This document shows, piece by piece, positions 56,980 to 64,000 of a stretch of DNA of 64,000 nucleotides (the stretch's first letter is position 1; each line of letters opens with the position of its first letter). The notes below the pieces were generated by a model. It saw only the letters and a program-made list of their open reading frames with translations. It was not told the DNA's origin and ran no database searches. Source of the DNA: Thraustochytrium sp. TN22 (Eukaryota; Sar; Bigyra; Thraustochytrida; Thraustochytriidae); the NCBI GenBank assembly GCA_013306675.1, contig JABLUY010000102.1, forward strand, positions 55,252-119,251, read 5' to 3'. A program made the translations under genes and the position numbers.

Positions 56980-57342
56980 ATGGCGTGCAGCGAGAGGGTG
57001 CTCAGCTGGTGCGCCGGCGACGGGCAGCAGAGCGCGGACGAGCAGGCGTGCAACTGGTTCGGTATCGCCCTCGCGCCGGCGCTGGCCGGCTCGTGCCTGC
57101 TCGCGCTGCTCTTCTCGGACTCCAGCGTCAAGCCAGAGTACCTCATCCCGGCCATGGTGTCCTTCGGCCTGGCGCTCTGCTGCCTCCTGGCCGGCTGCGT
57201 GTCGATTATAAGGCCTCCGCGCTACGATGACGGCCTGGACGACGATATCCCCAAGCCACACCATCATGCCCCGGCTGAGGAGACGCGCATCGCGGTTCAC
57301 ATGCGCCAAGAGGCTTCCCGTCTGCAGGGAGTCTCTCATTAG
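56980..57342 (+). CDS. Short two-TM protein, possibly related to the 54-kb family
   Basis: A 120-aa product from an ATG in a CCGCC-ATGG context. Two hydrophobic helices (about residues 27-45 and 54-76) form a hairpin, then an acidic/His-rich tail (DDGLDDDIPKPHHHAPAEET) ends the protein after TRIAVHMRQ. The hairpin size and the Cys-rich second helix (LALCCLLAGC) resemble VVGLICCIPG in the 54135 protein, so it may be a truncated relative, but the first family motif is absent. No signal peptide cleavage site is evident and no function is assignable. Confidence 0.5.
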   Translation: MACSERVLSWCAGDGQQSADEQACNWFGIALAPALAGSCLLALLFSDSSVKPEYLIPAMVSFGLALCCLLAGCVSIIRPPRYDDGLDDDIPKPHHHAPAEETRIAVHMRQEASRLQGVSH

Positions 57343-57936
57343 AAGCTGCGGTGAAGGCAAGCGTCGATCGAACGAGCGCATCGCGTTGTACCAGTCACGT
57401 TCCACGTTTGTGAGAAGCTGCAAGTGCTGCGCTGGCGCTGGTCCAGCTTTGCGAGCTTCCTTTCGCATCTCGCCGTTGCTTTGTTGAACAGAGCTTCGGG
57501 TCAAGTCGAGGCCGGCAAGTTGATGCTGGTCTAGGCCTAGTCTCTATTGATCGCGCACGATCGCTTGTGCATGACGGTTTATCCCATGAACTTTTCCAAC
57601 TGATGTGAGGCAACACTACGTTAATCTCTCTGGCTCTGTCCTTGTCAAGCAAGAGCGAGCCCAAGCTAGCTAGCAAAGCTGGAGCTCTGGATCGCTCTTT
57701 TCTTGTCAGGCCTTGCGAGCTAGCCTGAGATCGTCCACGTCCGATCCCGCGGCTTCTTCGCACGCACCGTGACGTCTCCTTCGTCAAACCCGAACGTGTA
57801 TCATTGCCAAGCTGCAGTGCGCGCATCAGGCTTGGCTGTACTGCCCTGCGCCGAGCGCGACTCCACACCGAGCTCGAAGCCCGCGCGCCGGCTGCTGCTC
57901 GCCCACGCCGAGCAAGTCGCCGCCGCCGCCGCCGCC

Positions 57937-58668
57937 ATGGCCGGCATGACGCTGGAGCTGGACGTGGTGAGCGACTACGCGTGCCCGTGGTGCTTCCTCG
58001 GCAGCCTGCGGTTGGCGCAGGCGCTCATGCACGTGAAGCAGGCGGCGCCCCAGGTGAACGTGGAGGTGCGGTGGTGGCCGCGCGTGCTCATGGCGGAACT
58101 CGAGGGGCGGTCGCCGCCGCTGCAGAAGCGTGCCATGTACCTACGGAGATTCGAGGGCAACGAGGAGCGCGTGCGGGAGATGGAGAAGCAGTTCGAGGAG
58201 CTCTTTAAGCCGTACGCGGAGGGCGGCTATACGCTGGAGGGCGTCGCGACCGACACCTTCAAGGCGCACCGCCTGGCGCGCTGGGCCATGGAGGAGGCCG
58301 GCGCGCAGACGCAGTTCCTGCTCAGCCTCGAGCTCTTCCAGGCCTACCACATGTTCGGCTACAACCTGGACGACGACGAGGTGCTGGTGCGCGCGGCCAA
58401 GCGCGCGGGTCTGGACGCAAACGCGGCGCAGCGCCTGCTGGATAGCGACAAGTACGACGCCGAGGTGCGCGCGCTCGCCAAGGATCCTGCCTCCACGCGC
58501 GGCATGCAAATGTACTCGGGCGGCGTGCCACACACACGAGCCAGGGTCGGCGACCTGAGCCTGGAGATCCCGGGCGCCCAGGACATTGAGTACTTTGTCA
58601 ACATGTTCCAGCGCATGCTCACCAAGGCAGCAGAGGCGTCAGCAGAGGCGGCCCCGGCGAAATTGTAA
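57937..58668 (+). CDS. DsbA/FrnE-like thioredoxin-fold oxidoreductase
   Basis: A 243-aa protein starting MAGMTLELDV in a GCCGCCATGG context. The DsbA-family active site is C16-P-W-C19 in VSDYACPWCFLG, directly after the first beta strand, as in FrnE/2-hydroxychromene-2-carboxylate isomerase-like proteins. A helical insertion follows (FKAHRLARWAMEEAGAQTQF, then LFQAYHMFGYNLDDDEVLVR), and the late GVPHTRARVGDL strand carries the family's cis-Pro region. Such proteins oxidise or isomerise thiols, sometimes with glutathione. No signal peptide, so probably cytosolic; the open frame upstream begins with GTG and is not likely translated. Confidence 0.88.
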   Translation: MAGMTLELDVVSDYACPWCFLGSLRLAQALMHVKQAAPQVNVEVRWWPRVLMAELEGRSPPLQKRAMYLRRFEGNEERVREMEKQFEELFKPYAEGGYTLEGVATDTFKAHRLARWAMEEAGAQTQFLLSLELFQAYHMFGYNLDDDEVLVRAAKRAGLDANAAQRLLDSDKYDAEVRALAKDPASTRGMQMYSGGVPHTRARVGDLSLEIPGAQDIEYFVNMFQRMLTKAAEASAEAAPAKL

Positions 58669-58696
58669 AAAGAGAGCGCGCAACGCGGCCCGCGGA

Positions 58697-58720
58697 AACA
58701 CACACACACACACAGAAAGA

Positions 58721-58757
<37 letters not shown>

Positions 58758-58758
58758 C
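58697..58758. repeat. (CA)n(GA)n(GACA)n microsatellite
   Basis: A compound CA, GA and CAGA simple repeat in the 132-bp gap between the convergent DsbA-like and TFIIIC genes. Confidence 0.9.
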
Positions 58759-58800
58759 CAAGGGAACGAAGCGATGGGGTAAAACATAGCCTTTCAGATT

Positions 58801-61800
58801 TCAGAAAGTCAGATACGTCTCGGTGATACGGCGCGCCATGTCCATGTTGCCGATGCGCCGGTAGTGGAGCCGCAGGTTGATGGCAGCCTCGCGTTTGTCA
58901 CGCGCAGTGGCCGCCGAGAGCTCCAACACGCGTCGGTAAAAGGCCTCGACGAGGAAAGGGATGCCAAACGCCTGCGCGAGGCGGCCAAAGTTGTAGTACG
59001 TCTCCGCCTCCAGCGCGGCACGTGTCGCGTCGTCCGACGCTTGCAGGAGGCGCTTCGCCTGATAGTCATGCAAGTGGGCAAAAGCCTTGACCACGAGACT
59101 GATGCTGTCCGGCGACTTGCGCTTCTGCTGGTACACGCGCACGTAGCAGCTCGAAAGGCAGAGGGCCACGAGCGGGCTCTGCGGCGCAAGCCGCCGCGCG
59201 CGGTAGTACCGGCCCATGGCACGCACCGGATTGCGGTTCATCATCTCGTTATGCGCCATGATGAGCAGGAGACCAAAGTTGTGCCGCCCCGCGGCGCCCG
59301 TCGTGCCGCCTTGGACCGACGGCCGCGGCAGTTGGGACGGCACAAGCAGACGGTCCAGCCGCCGCGACAGCATGCGGCGCTCCTGCAGCTGGCCCTCGTC
59401 CTTGAGGCACGCCAGCGTCCCGTTCATGACCTCCCACAGCTCTGCCGCCGCGTCTTCCCAGCCGGCGTGCGAGACCGGGTCCTTGCTGTCGCGCGCGCGC
59501 CGCACCAGCTCCAGCAGCTCGCGCGACGCCGCGTCGAACTCGTGCAGCTCCAGACAGACCTGCACAAAGAGCGCCGCGCATGCCTCGCGCCGCGCGTCGC
59601 CCTGCACGCGGACGCGCTTCGTCTTGCCGCCGCCCACGAGCGCCTCGAGGATTTCCATCGCAGACCGCGACCTGCCGCGCGCACGCATCGCGAGGCACAC
59701 CTCACGCACGAGCCGCATCGACGCGTCCGAGTCGACCACATTGACCACCAGCGCCTTGGCGTCGTCCGTTTCCGCGCCCTCGCTCGCCACCTCGGCTTCA
59801 TTCCCTCGCTCGTCCCCATCCTCCTGAGCGTCCTCCTCGTTCTCCTCGTGCTGGAACCCGCAAGACGCCAGGTAGTCCGCAAATGCGCCTTGGCCGTCCA
59901 GGTCGCCCACCAGCTTGCGCAGGAGCGGCGCGCCAGCCTGGCAGACAGCCTCCATGTCACCACTCTCGTACAGCGCATGCACATGGTCTAGCCGCTCAAT
60001 CAGCTTGGCGTGCATGACGCTCGACACGAGGCTCTGAGCACGTGCGGACCCTCCTGCGCCGCCCTCAGCGCTGCCCACGTTGCCCAGACCAGTGGCCGGG
60101 CCCTTGGGCGTCAGAGTCGCAGTGCGAATCGGAACGGGCGCTGGCGGGGCCGCACTGGAGGGCGCCGAGGGCGCAGCCGCCGCGGCGCCACCCGCGGGGG
60201 TGTCCCTGGCGGCCGCCGCGACCGCCTGGAAGCGCTCGAGCGCCTTGGAGACCTCCGGGGATGCCTTGCGCGCCTGGAGCCGCCGCAGCCGCCGCACGCA
60301 GCGCACCACAGCCTCGGACGCGTGCGGAAAAGCCTTGGCCCGCGCCTCGTCCGTGAGCAGCTCCAGCAGGACCACCAGGTGCTCCACGGCCTGCTCGTGG
60401 GCCGTGGCCGCGGCGCGCGGTGGCTCCTGCCGGAAATCAATCATCTCCGAGCAGTACGCAGCCTGGGACTGCACTTCGGCGAGGAAGGCAGGTGTGGCGA
60501 ACGGGACTCGCGCGAGCCGATCGAACTGCTCACGCGCGATCACGTACTTGTGGTGCTGCATCCAAGACTCCGCCATCACATAGGCGATCTTCAAAAGCCG
60601 CCCATTTGGCACGGATCCGAGGTCCACCTGCTCCACGTGCTGCATCAGCTTGTACGCCTTGGAGAAGTTGCCCACCTGGATATACGCGATGATGAGCATG
60701 AGGATGAGGTCCAGGCTCACGCGCGGCGCCACCTCCTCCCAATGCATCCACTGGCCCTTGTCCAGGTGTGAGCTCAGGCCGTTTGACTTGGTGAACTCCA
60801 AAAAGCGCTCCAGGTATTGCAGCGCCCTGGTGTACTCGCGCTTCCCCAGCACGAGCAGCTCCACGAGCATGCTGAGAATGTCCACACCTGCGAGCAGCTC
60901 CTCGCGCTCCGCCTCCACCTCCGCGGCGATCTCCTCGTCCTCGTCTGCCTCGTGCTCTTCCTCGTCCTCCTCGGGATCGTCGTTGTCCTCCTCGTCGTCA
61001 TCGTCGTCCTCATCCTCCTCGTCGTCCTCCTCCTCGTCGTCCTCGTCGTCCTTGTCGTCCTCATCCTTTTCGCCCTTGGCCGCGTTCCTCTTTGCCTTTT
61101 GCTGCGCGAGCTTGCGCCGGCGCTTGCGCTGACGCTTGCGCTCCGCCTCGGCCTTCTTGCGCTTCTTCTTCTCCTCCTCCTCTGGGCGCCGCCGCATGAG
61201 CTCCATGCGCTTGCGCAGCGCCTCGCGCCGCCGCTTGCGCTCAGCCAGCTTGGTCTCGCGCGCCATGCGCTGCTGATTCGCCAGCATTTGCATGCGAGCG
61301 AGCATGTCGGCCGTTGGCGACAGCACCGCGTCCACATAGGTCTCCAGCACGCTCTGCATCTTGCCCAGCTCGCTGCGCATCATGTACGTGCGCGCAAGGC
61401 ACTTGGCGGCCTGCAAGTTCACCTCGCGCTGGTCCTGGCAGACGCGCAGCAGCCTGCGGTAGACGTCCGTGGCGCGCTTCATGTCCCCCAGGTGCTCGTA
61501 GATGACCCCGCGCCGCATCATGAGCTCCGGCGTTGCATTGCGTCGCACCACGCGCTCGATCGCCTGCTGCGCCGACCGCAGAAATCCCATGCGCTGCTCT
61601 GCCGTGTACTCCGAAGGCGGGCCCGTCCCGGCAGCGCCACCTTGCGCGTCGTTGTCGTCGTTTTCCGGCTCCTCCGGCCGTTCCAAGGCATCCAGCTCCT
61701 CGCCATCCTGCTCTTCTTCCTGCGCCTGCAGGAGCGCTGCTGCTGCCGCGTCGTCAATCACGTCCTCCGCCATGAGCTCGCCGCTGTACAGCATGCTCGA

Positions 61801-62779
61801 CATCTTGGTCAGGTGTGGCTGCTGACCAAGTGCAAGCCCAATGTCTGCGATGCGCGTGTAGTTGGCCACGTTGTGCCCGCGCTCCAGGTCGCAGGCGAAC
61901 TGCAGCGCCTGCAGCTCCTTCTCCTGGTCGCCGCGCGCGTACCAGACCGACGCTAGCAGGTGGTACGGCTCCGGCAGGGTCGGGTTCTCCTGCACGATCT
62001 GATTGCACAGGTCGATCGCGCCCTCGAAGTCCTTGTCCACGAATTGCTGCGTCGCCTGGCCAATCAGGTATCTGGCGCGCTTGGTCACGCGCGCGCCCGA
62101 CGTGGCCCGGGCGCGCCTGCGCTTCTTCTTACGCCCGCGCGTCGACGTGCCGAACACCAGCGCGGCATTGTCGTCCCCGAACAGCTCGCGCCCCGACGCG
62201 CCAAATAGGCTGCGCTGCGACTGGTCCCTCTGGCCCGGCTGCGCGTCGATCATCTCCAGCGGCTGGAGCGTGCGCTTCTTTTGCGCCCTGTCGTCTTCTT
62301 CTTCGCCTTCCTCCTCGTCCTCCTCCTCGTCGTCCTCTTCGTCGTCGTCCTCTTCGTCGTCTTCGTCGTCGTCCTCCTCCTCGTCCCCCTCCTTGTCACC
62401 CTCGTCCTCCAGCTCTGACAGCTCGCCGTCCTGCTGGTCGGTTGGTGCCGTGGGCGCGCCGCGGCTCGTTTGCGGGGCTTTTTCATCCTCCTCGTTCTCC
62501 TCCTCGTCGTCGTCGTCTTCGATGTCTTCCTCGTCTTCGTCCTCGTCTTCGGCGGCATCGTCGGACTCGTACAGGGTTGGCACAGCTCCGACGCGCTTGG
62601 TTTTCCGTTTGGCGTCGACTACAGCCCCCGGCTCTCCTTGGGCTTTGCCCTCTCCCTCCCCTATTTTGTCGTCGTCCTCCTCCTCCTCTTCCTCGTTGTC
62701 GTCGTCGTCTTGTTCGCCTTCCTCCTCGTCATCGTCGTCCTCTTCTTCCTCCTCCTCTCCGCCTTCTTCCTCTTCCTCT

Positions 62780-62811
<32 letters not shown>

Positions 62812-63471
62812 CTCCTCCTCCTCCCCATCATCATCATCCCTATCCTCCTCCTCGTCCTCGTCCTCGTCCTCATCTTCGTCCCCGTCCTCGCTCTCAGCCT
62901 CTGGCTTGCCAGTAGGCCCCTCAACCTGACGGCCCTCCTCCTCGTCTCCCTCCTCGTCTTCTTCCTCGTCCTCCTCGTCGTCGTAATCTTCGTCGTCGAG
63001 GATGGCCTCGCCGGTCTGCACCTCCTGCAGGTCGTCCTCGTCATCCTCGTCGTCGTCCTCGTCCACATCGTCGAGCTGCTTCACCCCAGCAACAGCCTTC
63101 GCTTTCGAGCCTCTTGGCGTTCCCGAGCCTCTTGGCGTTCCGGAACCTCTCGGCGTACCTCGCGGGGTTGAGGACACTGCCGGAGCTGGAGACGAAGACG
63201 CCGCCGCAGCCGCCGCCGCCGACGACGACGACGACGACGATAACGACGACGGCTGGGGCGTGGACAGGGTCCATGGCGACACACGCGGCCTCTTCGACGA
63301 GGGCGACGGCGACGCCTCGGCCGGCCGTTTGCCACGCGTGGTCGCCGCGGCCCCGCCGCGCCCGCGGCCCCGCCCGCGCCCGCGCCCGCGCCCGCCGCCC
63401 CGCGACCCGCGCCCGCCGCCGCCGCCGCCGCCGCGCGGCATGGTCGTTGTGTTGTTTTTGGTCGAGCTCAT
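58801..63471 (-). CDS. TFIIIC TPR subunit (GTF3C3/Tfc4-like)
   Basis: A 1556-aa product starting MSSTKNNTTTM; the codon before this ATG is a GTG and not used. TFIIIC recruits TFIIIB to RNA polymerase III promoters of tRNA genes; this subunit is the TPR-rich tau-131/TFIIIC102 equivalent. The N-terminus is Gly/Arg (GRGRGRGRGRGG). A very long, almost continuous Glu/Asp block (~residues 130-450) follows, then a basic KKKRRRARAT. The first TPRs appear in ATQQFVDKDFEGAIDLCNQI, and more follow (ATPELMMRRGVIYEHLGDMK). A second Lys/Glu/Asp block interrupts them around 61000-61260. The end matches the GTF3C3 C-terminus: MAHNEMMNRNPVRAMGRYYR; ETYYNFGRLAQAFGIPFLVE; LRLHYRRIGNMDMARRITET. The expanded acidic blocks make it much longer than human or yeast homologues. 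Confidence 0.85.
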
Positions 63472-64000
63472 CACTCTTCACCCTCTTCACCAAGGCCCGT
63501 GACCAGCGGCCGATGTGCTGCCATGGCAGCGGTCACGCTCAGATGCTGGCGTCCTTCGCAGGCAAGGCAGCAACCTGGATGCAGCGTAGCGGGCCATGCT
63601 CTCGTCCAATTCGAGATGCTGAGCGAGGACTTGTCTTTTTCGCGCGCACGTCAGCCGAGGCACCGTTCACGTCCACGTCAACCAAATGGCGATCATCTGC
63701 ACTGCAAAGCAGCCATCGACGATGCAAAGCAACTCTCACGCTCCGGGCGCATGGTGCCACGGCAGGTGAGAGATGGCTGCACGTGGCCACGACCGGGTTC
63801 GCCGCCATCTCTGACATGTGCTCCTTCTTGCAAAAGTAAGGAAGAACCCCCCAGGCTGCAAGCGAGCGTCCCATCATAACCCGCACAGCCCCTTGGGCCT
63901 GCGGACCGCTGCCTGCCCGGCTGCGCAGCGCGGGAGCGCAGCCCGCGCCGCCCGCGCCGCCCGCGCCGCGCGCGCGCTCTGGCGCCGCTCCCGCGCTGCG
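63472..64000. other. Upstream region of TFIIIC gene, window edge
   Basis: 530 bp. A frame on the minus strand (63539-63886) starts at GTG, not ATG, and has no domain, so it is not called. 63900-64000 is GC low complexity. Confidence 0.4.

Noticed and set aside
63539-63886. 115-codon minus-strand frame
   Set aside because: Begins with GTG, no domain, and composition not distinct from random.
1-64000. tRNA, rRNA or snRNA genes
   Set aside because: I scanned intergenic regions for a B-box (GGTTCGAnTCC) with a matching A-box and for rRNA cores and found none. A covariance search would be decisive.

Overview
This is a stretch of nuclear DNA from a eukaryote, most likely a compact, G+C-rich single-celled protist or microalga. 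The evidence is the gene content: TFIIIC, SMG8, COG4, SURF1, Rho GAP and GEF proteins, a tubulin-tyrosine-ligase-family protein, LIM domains and ankyrin repeats. Most genes are single long exons that often start in a GCC-rich ATG context, third codon positions are almost all G or C, and I could prove only two introns, 86 and 107 bp, both GT-AG. I saw no transposon, CRISPR array, rRNA or tRNA gene. The lineage cannot be fixed from this window; a stramenopile-, haptophyte- or similar GC-rich protist genome would fit.

Layout. 0-4 kb: two tandem, same-strand paralogues of a type II membrane protein with a propeller-like ectodomain. 5-13 kb: a GT4 glycosyltransferase, SURF1, and a WDR7/rabconnectin-3-beta-like protein. 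13-18 kb: an unknown basic protein, then a head-to-head RhoGAP/RhoGEF pair sharing a 215-bp promoter. 18-26.4 kb: a Cys-rich single-pass receptor-like protein, an ankyrin-repeat protein, an SLX9-like ribosome-biogenesis factor and a zinc-finger protein with a Gln/Lys/Pro tail. 26.8-36.9 kb: SMG8 and COG4 (head-to-head), an ER-type J-protein and a prolyl-hydroxylase/zinc-finger/ankyrin fusion (head-to-head), and a helical, possibly BAR-like, protein. 38-48 kb: a TTL-family ligase, a pseudo-inositol-phosphatase fused to three LIM domains, a small unknown protein, a large unknown coiled-coil protein and a secreted DUF5602-like protein. 48-57.4 kb: a gene-poor accessory region with intact and broken members of an apparently lineage-restricted family of small two-TM proteins, plus a second copy of the small 42.7-kb protein. 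57.9-63.5 kb: a DsbA/FrnE-like oxidoreductase and the TPR subunit of TFIIIC.

The genes alternate strand often, with convergent 3' gaps of roughly 130-300 bp and short divergent promoters. They do not form one pathway. Recurrent themes are membrane traffic (COG4, WDR7, a possible BAR protein), Rho/cytoskeleton signalling (RhoGAP, RhoGEF, LIM, TTL), core RNA machinery (SMG8, TFIIIC, SLX9) and surface or secreted proteins. The most unusual content is the degenerate IPPc-LIM fusion, the 2OG-oxygenase/C2H2/ankyrin fusion, and the 49-57 kb small membrane-protein cluster with its broken copies. All function calls rest on reading motifs by eye; no database search was run.
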